From: an uncultured Dysosmobacter sp. | GTDB lineage: Bacteria; Bacillota; Clostridia; Oscillospirales; Oscillospiraceae | NCBI GenBank assembly: GCA_934563745.1 | Contig: CAKTHE010000041.1 | Span: 1 to 5,680 of the forward strand | Length of the DNA: 5,680 nt | Reading direction: 5' to 3' | Shown: positions 1 to 5,680 of the stretch, piece after piece | Numbering within the stretch: position 1 is the first letter of the stretch | Layout of the letters: each line of letters starts with the position of its first letter | Made by a program: the position numbers and the translations under genes | The notes under the pieces: model-generated | Told to the model about the DNA's origin: nothing | Databases searched by the model: none | What the model saw: the letters and a program-made list of their open reading frames with translations, nothing else

Positions 1-681
1 GGACCCCTTGTCCATGACCACGATGGTGTCGCTCATGGTCAGGGCTTCTTCCTGATCGTGGGTCACGTAGACAAAGGTGATGCCGACCTGCTGCTGGATT
101 TTTTTCAGCTCGATCTGCATGTCCTTGCGCAGCTTCAGGTCCAGCGCCCCCAAAGGCTCATCCAAAAGCAGAACCTTGGGACGGTTTACCAGGGCCCGGG
201 CGATCGCCACCCGCTGCTGCTGGCCGCCGGAGAGCTGGTCGGGCTTGCGGTTTTCAAAGCCCTTCAGACTGACCGTTTCCAGCATTTCCATCACCCGCCG
301 CTGGATCTCGTCTTCGGGGATCTTCAGCTTGCGCTTGCCCTTAGGATCCGCAGGATCCGGAAGGCGCTGGAGCCGCAGGCCGAACGCCACGTTTTCAAAG
401 ACGTTCAGATGCGGGAACAGCGCGTATTTCTGGAAGACGGTGTTGATCTGGCGCTGATGGGGCGGGACAGCATTAATCCTCACACCGTCAAAAAAGACGT
501 CTCCAGACGTAGGGGTCGTGAAGCCGCCAATGATCCGGAGCGTTGTGGTTTTGCCGCATCCGCTGGGACCAAGCAGTGTGAGGAACTCTTTGTCATTAAT
601 GTAGAGATTTAAATTCTTGAGAACAAGCTCGTCGTCAAACGCCATGCAGCAATTGCTGAGGCGAATCAACTCTTTGGACAT
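1..681 (-). CDS. potA: Spermidine/putrescine-type ABC transporter ATP-binding protein PotA (C-terminus cut by window edge)
   Basis: This is the cytoplasmic ATPase subunit of an ABC importer; the best family match is PotA, which powers polyamine uptake with PotB, PotC and PotD. The visible 227 residues contain Walker A GPSGCGKT (38-45), the Q-loop glutamine in [10 protein letters not shown] (Q84), signature LSGGQ (150-154), Walker B LLLDEP (171-176), the D-loop ALD (179-181) and the switch histidine H208. The phrase [18 protein letters not shown] and a GGF that follows are typical of PotA. The family is usually about 350-380 residues, so the regulatory C-terminal domain lies outside the window. 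The start at 681 is preceded by GGGGGAGGA at a 3-base distance and by a strong promoter. Residues about 106-126 form an extra charged stretch absent from short PotA proteins. Related importer ATPases for iron, sulfate or sugars share the motifs; the permease and binding-protein genes needed to settle the substrate are not visible. Confidence 0.9.
   Translation of the reverse strand, partial: MSKELIRLSNCCMAFDDELVLKNLNLYINDKEFLTLLGPSGCGKTTTLRIIGGFTTPTSGDVFFDGVRINAVPPHQRQINTVFQKYALFPHLNVFENVAFGLRLQRLPDPADPKGKRKLKIPEDEIQRRVMEMLETVSLKGFENRKPDQLSGGQQQRVAIARALVNRPKVLLLDEPLGALDLKLRKDMQIELKKIQQQVGITFVYVTHDQEEALTMSDTIVVMDKGS
343..360. repeat. Two-copy 9-bp tandem repeat inside potA
   Basis: Two adjacent 9-base units, AGGATCCGC and AGGATCCGG, differ only in the last base. 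On the coding (minus) strand they encode PDP-ADP within the charged insertion of PotA. The repeat length is a multiple of three, so it leaves the frame intact. It may be the trace of a small local duplication, but two copies could also arise by chance. Confidence 0.6.
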
Positions 682-768
682 TTATCCTCCCCCGTTTCTT
701 AAATAAAATAAGCGCCTCTTCTCTCTGTTGAGGGGGGAACCTTTCTCGTCGAAATTCGGCAATATGAA

Positions 769-797
769 ACTATATAGGAAAGCCCCCGAAAAGTCAA
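769..797 (-). promoter_or_regulatory. Sigma-A promoter for potA
   Basis: On the minus strand a -35 box TTGACT (792-797) and a -10 box TATAGT (769-774) are separated by exactly 17 bases. Transcription should start near 762, giving a leader of about 80 nt before the potA start codon at 681. It lies in the AT-richer gap between potA and the upstream pseudouridine synthase gene, so potA can be expressed independently of that gene. Confidence 0.85.
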
Positions 798-814
798 GCA
801 AAAGGGGGACTTTC
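778..814. repeat. Inverted repeat spanning the potA promoter spacer and -35 box
   Basis: Arms GAAAGCCCCC (778-787) and GGGGGACTTTC (804-814) are complementary over 10 pairs with one bulged base; the intervening 16 bases include the potA -35 box. As RNA from the minus strand it would form a stem just after the pseudouridine synthase gene, but no T run follows, so it is a poor intrinsic terminator. It could instead be a binding site for a regulator. The role is not shown by the sequence. Confidence 0.5.
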
Positions 815-834
815 TTACATATTTAATAGGGCCC

Positions 835-848
835 GGCTCAAAAGAGCC
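835..848 (-). terminator. Possible weak stem-loop at the end of the pseudouridine synthase gene
   Basis: GGCTC, a 4-base loop and GAGCC form a perfect 5-bp hairpin that includes the TGA stop codon. What follows on the minus strand is a GGGCCC palindrome and an AT-rich stretch rather than a clean T run. It may contribute to ending the transcript together with the inverted repeat at 778-814, but it is short and could be incidental. Confidence 0.25.
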
Positions 849-1809
849 TGAAATCCGGAAAATACTGTGCGCAGAACGGGACCTCCCGCACGGTGAACTG
901 CTTCCCGCGCAGGTATTCCAGGGCCCCGGCATCGCTGGTAAAATCGAAGGCCAGCTTATAGGAGTAAAGCGCCTGCTTGGTCTCACGGTATTTTTTGTTG
1001 ACTGCGCCGTTTCCATACTTGCCGTCGCCCAAAAGGGGATGCCCGATCTCCGCCATGGAGACGCGGATCTGGTGCGTGCGCCCGGTCAGCAGCTCACACT
1101 CCACCAGGGACAGACCATCCCGGTCTGCCAGCGTCCGGTATAGGGTCACGGCGGTTTTGCCGCCGGGGACCGGCCGGTGGAAAAACCGCACCTGCTTTTT
1201 GACCTCGTCCTTGAGAAGAAAGCCCTCGATACGGCCGGACGCGGGGCGGGGGCGGCCCAGAACGATGCACAGATAGGACTTTTTCAGTTCGTGGGCGCGG
1301 ATCTTATCGTTCAGGATCCGCAGGGCCTCGGCATTTTTGGCGGCGATCACGATGCCGCCGGTGTTGCGGTCGATCCGGTTGCACAGGGCGGGGGCGAAGG
1401 CGTGCTCCCACCGGGGATTCCACTCCCGCTTCTGATAAAGATAGGCCTGAATGTGGTTGATGAGCGTGTTGACCTTTTCCGTCTCGTCGGCATGAACGAC
1501 CAGGCCGGGCCGCTTGTTGACCAGCAGCAGGTTTTTATCTTCGTAAACGATGTCCAGCTGGGGCTTGAAGATGGACAGAAAGAGATTTTCCTCCGAGGGC
1601 TGATCAAAGAATTCATCGTTGATATAAAGCTGGACCACATCGCCGGGCTGAAGGCGCACATCCCGGCCGGATCCCTTCCCGTTGACCTTGATGCGCTTGA
1701 TGCGAATGTATTTCTGCATCAAACCGGCCGGCAGCAGGGGCAGATTTTTAGAGACAAACCGGTCCAGTCGCTGCCCGGCGTCATTTTTTCCGATGGTTAG
1801 CTCCCGCAT
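838..1809 (-). CDS. RluA-family 23S rRNA pseudouridine synthase (RluC/RluD type)
   Basis: The predicted 323-residue enzyme isomerises specific uridines to pseudouridine in large-subunit rRNA. An N-terminal S4-like RNA-binding domain covers roughly residues 12-65 (QRLDRFVSKNL, then IKVNGK and the LQPGD turn). The catalytic domain follows from about residue 85: VNKRPGLVVH (97-106), NRIDRNTGG with the expected catalytic Asp at 147, and the LLTGRTHQIRV motif near the C-terminus. Length and S4 domain fit RluC/RluD rather than RluA; the target uridine cannot be told from sequence. The reading frame stays open upstream to 1932, but the start at 1809 is chosen because a promoter lies inside that extension, AAGGGAG sits 9 bases before this ATG, and family homology begins here. 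It is transcribed from its own promoter, divergently from the DUF177-rpmF unit. Confidence 0.92.
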   Translation of the reverse strand: MRELTIGKNDAGQRLDRFVSKNLPLLPAGLMQKYIRIKRIKVNGKGSGRDVRLQPGDVVQLYINDEFFDQPSEENLFLSIFKPQLDIVYEDKNLLLVNKRPGLVVHADETEKVNTLINHIQAYLYQKREWNPRWEHAFAPALCNRIDRNTGGIVIAAKNAEALRILNDKIRAHELKKSYLCIVLGRPRPASGRIEGFLLKDEVKKQVRFFHRPVPGGKTAVTLYRTLADRDGLSLVECELLTGRTHQIRVSMAEIGHPLLGDGKYGNGAVNKKYRETKQALYSYKLAFDFTSDAGALEYLRGKQFTVREVPFCAQYFPDFRLF

Positions 1810-1849
1810 AGGTGCGCACTCCCTTAATCTGAAAATTGAGATCTTCGCT

Positions 1850-1877
1850 ATTGTACCAATTTCTGCGGATTTTGCAA
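1850..1877 (-). promoter_or_regulatory. Sigma-A promoter for the pseudouridine synthase gene
   Basis: On the minus strand a -35 box TTGCAA (1872-1877) and a -10 box TACAAT (1850-1855) are 16 bases apart. Initiation near 1843 would leave a leader of about 33 nt before the ATG at 1809, with AAGGGAG as the ribosome binding site. This makes the longer upstream reading of the gene unlikely. Confidence 0.7.
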
Positions 1878-1969
1878 GGATTTCATCCCGGATGCGGAGG
1901 GGCGGGCCGAGGGGCGCGGCGAAATTTTGCAAAAAGCAGGAATTTGCACGGGGATTTCCAAAAAAATGT

Positions 1970-1998
1970 TTGACAAGCGGCGGAGCGTCCTCTATAAT
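1970..1998 (+). promoter_or_regulatory. Perfect-consensus sigma-A promoter for the DUF177-rpmF unit
   Basis: TTGACA (1970-1975) and TATAAT (1993-1998) match the vegetative consensus at all twelve positions with an ideal 17-base spacer, preceded by an A-rich tract (1960-1966) resembling an UP element. Initiation near 2005 gives a short leader of about 20 nt. Such strength suits a ribosomal protein gene. Confidence 0.93.
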
Positions 1999-2025
1999 AA
2001 TACCCGTGTCATTGCGAGGTGTGCT

Positions 2026-2532
2026 ATGCGAATCAGCGTAAAATCCATTATCAACACGCCGGGAAAGAAACTGCCTTTCTCCTTTGCCATGGATCTTTCC
2101 GACATGGAGTTCGGCGGCCGCCGCCCGGTGCAGGAGCCTGTGGAAGTGGAGGGTGTGATCACCAACACGGCGGGCTTGCTGGAATTGAAGCTGACGGCGC
2201 GGACAACGCTTTCTTCGGTGTGTGACCGGTGCGCAAAGGAGTTCCGGAATCCGAAAGAAGTTTCTTTCAGCTGCTTGCTGGCGGAAGAGCTTCAGGATGA
2301 GGAAAACGATGAGATTGTGCTGCTGGAAGACGGCGAAGTGGACGCGGAGGATCTGGCCCGCACGGCGTTTGTCCTCGGAATGGATACCAAGACTCTTTGC
2401 TCAGAGGATTGCAAAGGACTTTGCCCCCGCTGCGGCGCCGATCTGAACCTCGGCCCCTGCTCCTGCAAAAAGGAGACGGATCACCGGCTGGCAGTTCTGG
2501 CCAAGCTTCTGGAGAACAAAGAAAAAGAATAG
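2026..2532 (+). CDS. DUF177/YceD-family protein
   Basis: A predicted 168-residue soluble protein of the DUF177 family (E. coli YceD, B. subtilis YlbN), which is commonly encoded just before rpmF. YceD-type proteins are linked to large-subunit rRNA metabolism, but the exact activity is not firmly settled. Visible features are CDRC (66-69), an acidic middle region (about 87-109), and a cysteine cluster at 125, 129, 133, 136, 145 and 147 in the family pattern CxxxCxGLCPRCGxxLN. This arrangement suggests metal, probably zinc, binding. The start at 2026 has GAGG six bases upstream; an open frame reaching back to 1927 is rejected because it would cross the promoter. The rpmF gene follows after 55 bases, consistent with co-transcription. 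Confidence 0.9.
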   Translation: MRISVKSIINTPGKKLPFSFAMDLSDMEFGGRRPVQEPVEVEGVITNTAGLLELKLTARTTLSSVCDRCAKEFRNPKEVSFSCLLAEELQDEENDEIVLLEDGEVDAEDLARTAFVLGMDTKTLCSEDCKGLCPRCGADLNLGPCSCKKETDHRLAVLAKLLENKEKE

Positions 2533-2587
2533 AGAACGAAGACGGACAGTGGCCCTGCCGCCTTTTACAGATCAAGGAGGTGTCATC

Positions 2588-2782
2588 ATGGCAGTACCTA
2601 AGGGAAAAGTATCCAAAGCAAGACGCGATAAGAGACGCAGCTCTACCTGGAAGCTGGCGGTCCCCGGCCTCGTCGCATGCCCCAAATGCGGTGCGCTGCA
2701 CCTGCCTCACAGAATGTGCCCGGAGTGCGGTTCTTACAACGGCCGCGAGGTGAAGACCATCAAGTCGGTCGTCGCAAAATAA
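2588..2782 (+). CDS. rpmF: Large-subunit ribosomal protein bL32
   Basis: Encodes a 64-residue basic protein of the 50S subunit. The N-terminus [18 protein letters not shown] is the classic L32 start, and two CxxC pairs, CPKC (31-34) and CPEC (44-47), form a zinc ribbon. It is therefore the zinc-containing form, not the cysteine-free paralogue that some bacteria use under zinc limitation. A near-perfect ribosome binding site AAGGAGG (2574-2580) lies 7 bases before the ATG; the in-frame ATG at 2549 is rejected because it precedes this site and adds residues alien to the family. It is the last gene of its unit, followed closely by an intrinsic terminator. Confidence 0.97.
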   Translation: MAVPKGKVSKARRDKRRSSTWKLAVPGLVACPKCGALHLPHRMCPECGSYNGREVKTIKSVVAK

Positions 2783-2801
2783 TTTTCCGCGCAGTTTCTG
2801 C

Positions 2802-2839
2802 GCAGGGCGGGAAGAGGCTTCTTCCCGCCCTGCTTTTTT
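2802..2839 (+). terminator. Intrinsic terminator after rpmF
   Basis: Two 14-base arms (2802-2815 and 2820-2833) pair perfectly around a GGCT loop and are followed directly by six T (2834-2839). It begins 19 bases after the rpmF stop and separates this unit from the der operon. A smaller hairpin, GCGCAG-TTT-CTGCGC (2789-2803), overlaps its first two bases. Confidence 0.96.
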
Positions 2840-2876
2840 GCCCGGAGGCGGAAACCGCCGCACACGATTTTTCGTA

Positions 2877-2905
2877 TTGCGATTTAAAGCGCAATTGGCT
2901 ATAAT
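2877..2905 (+). promoter_or_regulatory. Sigma-A promoter for the der-plsY-gpsA operon
   Basis: A -35 box TTGCGA (2877-2882) and a perfect -10 box TATAAT (2900-2905) are 17 bases apart. Initiation near 2912 gives an untranslated leader of about 100 nt before der. It lies immediately downstream of the rpmF terminator, so der, plsY and gpsA form a separate transcription unit. Confidence 0.85.
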
Positions 2906-2927
2906 AAAAAGAAATCATCAGAAGGGA

Positions 2928-2998
2928 CCTGCGCGAAGCGGCGCGGGCCGCAGGGAAGCGGAAGCGCGTTCCCGGCGGCTGCGGAGCATACCGCCGGG
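2928..2998 (+). promoter_or_regulatory. Structured GC-rich leader upstream of der
   Basis: The leader holds three possible stems: CCTGCG (2928-2933) with CGCAGG (2949-2954); GGGAA (2953-2957) with TTCCC (2969-2973); and CCCGGCGG (2971-2978) with CCGCCGGG (2991-2998). The second stem shares bases with both others, so they cannot all form fully at once. The third ends two bases before the AGGAGG (3001-3006) ribosome binding site of der. No known riboswitch or leader family was recognised, and no T run marks a terminator. Confidence 0.45.
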
Positions 2999-3014
2999 GC
3001 AGGAGGAAATTGGA

Positions 3015-4343
3015 ATGTCTAAACCGATAGTTGCCATTGTGGGCCGGCCGAATGTTGGCAAGTCCATGCTGTTCAATAAGCTGATCGGAAAGCGCCTTTC
3101 CATCGTGGAGGATACGCCCGGCGTGACCCGGGACCGGATCTACGGCGAGACGGATTGGAATGGCCGCAGCTTTACCCTGGTGGACACCGGGGGCATTGAA
3201 CCCCGGACGGACGATCAGATCCTGAAGTCCATGCGCCTGCAGGCGCAGATCGCCATTGAAAACGCCACGGTCATCGTCTTTCTGACCGATATCCGCACGG
3301 GACTGACCGCTGCGGACCATGAGGTGGCCAACATGCTGCTGCGCAGCGGAAAGCCCATCGTGCTGGCCGTAAACAAGATGGATTCCACCGGCATGACCGA
3401 TCCGGATTTTTACGAGTTTTACAATCTGGGTCTGGGGGATCCCATTGCCGTTTCTGCCGTACACGGCCACGGGACCGGCGACCTGCTGGATGCCTGCGTG
3501 GCGCATTTTCCGGCGGAGGATGCGGATGAGGAGGAAGATGACGCCATCAAGGTGGCGCTGATCGGCAAGCCCAATGTCGGAAAATCCTCCCTGGTCAACC
3601 AGATCCTGGGGGAGAACCGGATGATCGTCAGCAATCAGGCCGGAACGACCCGGGATGCCATTGACTCCCGCTTCGAAAACGCCCAGGGGAAGTTTGTGCT
3701 GATCGATACCGCCGGAATGCGCCGGAAGTCCAAGGTGGAAGAGAATATTGAAAAATACAGCGTCCTGCGGGCCACGATGGCCATCGAGCGGGCGGATGTA
3801 TGCCTGATCCTGATCGATGCCCAGGAAGGCGTGACCGAGCAGGATACCAAGGTGGCGGGGCTGGCACACGAGGCCGGAAAGGCCTGCATCATCGTGGTCA
3901 ACAAGTGGGACCTGATCGACAAGGATGACAAGACGATGGACCGGATGACTGCGGATATCCGCCGGGATCTGGGCTTTATGACCTACGCGCCTATTCTGTT
4001 CATCTCGGCGCTGACGGGCCAGCGGGTTCCGAAGCTGTTTGAGCTGATCGTGGCGGTCAGCAATCAGGCATCCATGCGGATCACCACCGGCATGCTCAAC
4101 AATGTGCTGGAGGATGCCCAGACCCGGGTGCAGCCGCCCTCGGACAAGGGCCGCCGGCTGAAGATCTACTATATGACGCAGGTGGGGATCCGTCCGCCGC
4201 ACTTTGTGGTGTTCTGCAACGATGCCCGGCTGTTCCACTTTTCCTATCAGCGCTACCTCGAAAACTGCATCCGCTCGACCTTCGGTCTGACAGGGACGCC
4301 CATCGTGCTTTCCATCCGGCAAAAGGGCGATAAGGAGGGCTGA
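3015..4343 (+). CDS. der: Ribosome assembly GTPase Der (EngA), tandem GTPase domains
   Basis: A complete 442-residue Der protein, an essential GTPase that acts in maturation of the 50S subunit. GTPase domain 1 shows GRPNVGKS (10-17), the TPGVTRD switch (34-40), DTGG (57-60), NKMD (120-123) and SAVHG (147-151). An acidic linker (168-176) leads to domain 2 with GKPNVGKS (184-191), AGTTRD (209-214), [10 protein letters not shown] (231-240), NKWD (296-299) and SALTG (331-335). A C-terminal KH-like domain follows from about 350, including [10 protein letters not shown]. Length is normal for the family. The start at 3015 is backed by AGGAGG 8 bases upstream; the frame stays open back to 2838 but that would cross the promoter and leader. 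Residue 18, after the first P-loop, is Met where Thr is usual in better known Der proteins. Confidence 0.98.
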   Translation: MSKPIVAIVGRPNVGKSMLFNKLIGKRLSIVEDTPGVTRDRIYGETDWNGRSFTLVDTGGIEPRTDDQILKSMRLQAQIAIENATVIVFLTDIRTGLTAADHEVANMLLRSGKPIVLAVNKMDSTGMTDPDFYEFYNLGLGDPIAVSAVHGHGTGDLLDACVAHFPAEDADEEEDDAIKVALIGKPNVGKSSLVNQILGENRMIVSNQAGTTRDAIDSRFENAQGKFVLIDTAGMRRKSKVEENIEKYSVLRATMAIERADVCLILIDAQEGVTEQDTKVAGLAHEAGKACIIVVNKWDLIDKDDKTMDRMTADIRRDLGFMTYAPILFISALTGQRVPKLFELIVAVSNQASMRITTGMLNNVLEDAQTRVQPPSDKGRRLKIYYMTQVGIRPPHFVVFCNDARLFHFSYQRYLENCIRSTFGLTGTPIVLSIRQKGDKEG

Positions 4344-4348
4344 GCGTC

Positions 4349-5035
4349 ATGGAAACGTTTGAACCGTGGAGCGTGTGGAACCAGCTTTCGGGAGTGCCGG
4401 GAGGATATTGGCTTTTGGCGCTGCTGGCGGCGGCTGCGGCCTATTTTCTGGGCTGCTTTAACGGGGCCGTGATGGTGTCCAAATACATTCTGCGGGATGA
4501 TGTGCGGACCCACGGAAGCGGCAACGCGGGCCTGACGAATTTTTACCGGACCTTCGGCGGACCGCTGACGCTGGTGGTGATCCTGTGCGATGTCGTTAAG
4601 GCGGTGCTGGCGGTTTTGATCTGTGAGCGGCTGCTGGGCTCGGATGCGGCGCTGACTGTCTTTTCTAAGTATTGGGCGGGGCTTTTCTGCCTTCTGGGGC
4701 ATATGTTTCCGTGTATGTTCCATTTTAAGGGCGGCAAGGGGATCCTGTCCGGTGGAACGCTGGCCATTATGATCGACTGGCGGATTGCCTTGGTCGTCTG
4801 GGGCGGCTTTTTGATTCTGGCGGCGCTGACCCGATATGTATCGCTGGGGTCGCTTTGGGCCGGCGGCAGCTTCCCGTTTATCAGCTGGTTCTGCTTCCGG
4901 GATCCGGTCATCATTGTGCTGGCATTCGTCATCGGCGGTCTGGTGGTCTGGCAGCACCGGGCCAACATCGGCCGTCTGGCTGCCGGCAGGGAATCCAAAT
5001 TCAGCTTTCACCATAAAGCGGAGGGAAAATCATGA
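4349..5035 (+). CDS. plsY: Acyl-phosphate:glycerol-3-phosphate acyltransferase PlsY
   Basis: An integral membrane enzyme that transfers an acyl group from acyl-phosphate (made by PlsX) to sn-glycerol-3-phosphate, giving lysophosphatidic acid. The 228 residues carry the three family loops: HGSGNAGLTNFYR (55-67), GHMFPCMFHFKGGKG (117-131) and HRANIGRLAAGRE (203-215). Hydrophobic segments lie near 20-40, 72-92, 108-124, 137-160 and 186-201, consistent with a multi-pass protein. It has a somewhat long N-terminus (about 20 residues before the first membrane segment), and loop 1 reads AGLTN where PGATN is usual. The start codon is 5 bases after the der stop, and its ribosome binding site AAGGAGG (4332-4338) lies inside the end of der, so it is probably translated from the der transcript. 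plsX is not in the window. Confidence 0.95.
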   Translation: METFEPWSVWNQLSGVPGGYWLLALLAAAAAYFLGCFNGAVMVSKYILRDDVRTHGSGNAGLTNFYRTFGGPLTLVVILCDVVKAVLAVLICERLLGSDAALTVFSKYWAGLFCLLGHMFPCMFHFKGGKGILSGGTLAIMIDWRIALVVWGGFLILAALTRYVSLGSLWAGGSFPFISWFCFRDPVIIVLAFVIGGLVVWQHRANIGRLAAGRESKFSFHHKAEGKS

Positions 5036-5680
5036 ACGCAGTGGTTCTGGGCAGCGGCGGCTGGGGAACTGCGCTGGCGCTGGTATTGTGTGACAACGGG
5101 CACGCGGTGACCTTATGGTCCCACGATCCGGAAAAGGCGCTGCGCCTGCAAAAGACGCGGGAGAACCCGCTTCTGGAGGGGGTGCGCCTGCCGGATCGGC
5201 TGGCTGTGACCGGTGATCTTTCCTGTGTTGCGCAGGCCGATCTGGTGGTGTGCGCCAGCCCGTCCTTTGCGGTGCGGGAAACGGCCCGCAAAGCGGCGCC
5301 CTGGCTGCGGCCGGAGACGACGGTGGTGTCCGTTTCCAAGGGCATTGAACGGGATACCAACCTGCGCATGAGCGAGATCATCGGGCAGGAGACAGGACAT
5401 ATCTGTAAAGTGGTTGCCCTTTCGGGCCCTTCCCATGCCGAGGAAGTCGGACGAAGGCTTCCCACAGGCTGCGTGTCGGCCAGCGTGGACGAGGCAGCGG
5501 CCCGTCGGGTGCAGGATGCATTTATGAACGACTATTTCCGGATCTACACCAGTCCGGACATTATCGGCGTGGAGCTGTCCGGCGCGCTGAAAAATGTGGT
5601 GGCGCTCAGCTGCGGGATTTGCGACGGCCTGGGCTATGAGGATAACACGAAGGCGCTGCTGATGACCCGCGCGATGGCGG
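5032..5680 (+). CDS. gpsA: NAD(P)-dependent glycerol-3-phosphate dehydrogenase GpsA (C-terminus cut by window edge)
   Basis: Reduces dihydroxyacetone phosphate to sn-glycerol-3-phosphate, the substrate of PlsY encoded just before it. The visible 216 residues show the Rossmann dinucleotide motif GSGGWG (7-12), SVSKGIE with conserved Lys103, LSGPSHAEEV (130-139) and GVELSGALKNV with the expected catalytic Lys187. The usual length is about 330-340 residues, so roughly the last third lies beyond the window. The start ATG overlaps the plsY stop (ATGA, 4-base overlap), with GGAGGG (5020-5025) 6 bases upstream, a sign of translational coupling. The frame is intact up to the edge, where the substrate-domain segment begins to read TRAMA; many relatives have TRGL there. 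Confidence 0.95.
   Translation, partial: MNAVVLGSGGWGTALALVLCDNGHAVTLWSHDPEKALRLQKTRENPLLEGVRLPDRLAVTGDLSCVAQADLVVCASPSFAVRETARKAAPWLRPETTVVSVSKGIERDTNLRMSEIIGQETGHICKVVALSGPSHAEEVGRRLPTGCVSASVDEAAARRVQDAFMNDYFRIYTSPDIIGVELSGALKNVVALSCGICDGLGYEDNTKALLMTRAMA

Noticed and set aside
58..612. A 184-codon plus-strand frame over potA
   Set aside because: The minus strand encodes a complete set of ABC ATPase motifs over the same bases; the plus-strand reading has none.
1177..1800. A 207-codon plus-strand frame over the pseudouridine synthase gene
   Set aside because: It is antisense to a gene with clear S4 and pseudouridine synthase motifs and lacks recognisable features.
1810..1932. N-terminal extension of the pseudouridine synthase to 1932
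   Set aside because: The extension covers the gene's own promoter and has no family similarity; the ATG at 1809 has a good ribosome binding site.
2267..2863. A 198-codon minus-strand frame opposite DUF177 and rpmF
   Set aside because: It crosses rpmF and the terminator and shows no recognisable protein motif.
2838..3014. N-terminal extension of Der to 2838
   Set aside because: It would include the promoter and leader, and the Der family starts a few residues before the first P-loop, as at 3015.
2760..4322. A 520-codon open frame on the minus strand opposite der
   Set aside because: It runs across the rpmF terminator, the der promoter and leader and nearly all of der, has no recognisable domain, and its residue make-up (rich in His, Gln, Arg, Gly) is typical of antisense readings of GC-rich genes. 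Der has all family motifs on the plus strand.
4253..5014. A 253-codon open frame on the minus strand opposite plsY
   Set aside because: It is the antisense of a clear PlsY gene, with low-complexity Gln/Arg/His-rich sequence and no family motifs.
1..5680. CRISPR array, insertion sequence, phage or toxin-antitoxin system
   Set aside because: No regularly spaced repeats, transposase, integrase or small toxin-antitoxin pair was seen; the genes are conserved housekeeping genes.

Overview
The window looks like ordinary chromosomal core sequence from a fairly GC-rich member of the Clostridia, most likely near the Oscillospirales. This is inferred from protein style, the der-plsY-gpsA gene order, strong AGGAGG-type ribosome binding sites and near-consensus sigma-A promoters; no rRNA or other taxonomic marker is present. 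There are seven protein genes, two of them cut by the window edges. No RNA gene, mobile element, CRISPR array or phage gene was seen, and no stretch over 300 bases lacks a gene.

Left part, minus strand (1-1877). Two genes read leftward. The first is the start of a spermidine/putrescine-type ABC transporter ATPase (potA), with its own promoter and a leader of about 80 nt. To its right is an RluC/RluD-type 23S rRNA pseudouridine synthase gene with its own promoter. The potA promoter lies in the short gap just beyond the end of the pseudouridine synthase gene and is embedded in an inverted repeat.

Middle (1810-2839). A 216-base divergent intergenic region carries two back-to-back promoters. The rightward one is a perfect TTGACA-17-TATAAT consensus and drives a DUF177/YceD-family gene and rpmF (ribosomal protein L32). 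This unit ends at a textbook intrinsic terminator with a 14-bp perfect stem and a T run.

Right part, plus strand (2877-5680). A further strong promoter and a GC-rich leader of about 100 nt with competing hairpins precede der (double-GTPase ribosome assembly factor), then plsY (acyl-phosphate:glycerol-3-phosphate acyltransferase), then gpsA (glycerol-3-phosphate dehydrogenase, cut by the right edge). The der-plsY gap is 5 bases and plsY-gpsA overlap by 4 bases (ATGA), so they read as one operon. GpsA makes sn-glycerol-3-phosphate and PlsY acylates it, the entry step of phospholipid synthesis. Much of the rest serves ribosome biogenesis: rRNA modification, L32 and Der.

I did not find an undescribed system here. 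The observations worth a second look are modest: the der leader, the promoter-overlapping inverted repeat and possible SD sequestration upstream of potA, a lysine/proline-rich insertion with a tandem DNA repeat in PotA, and the coupling of ribosome assembly with lipid genes.
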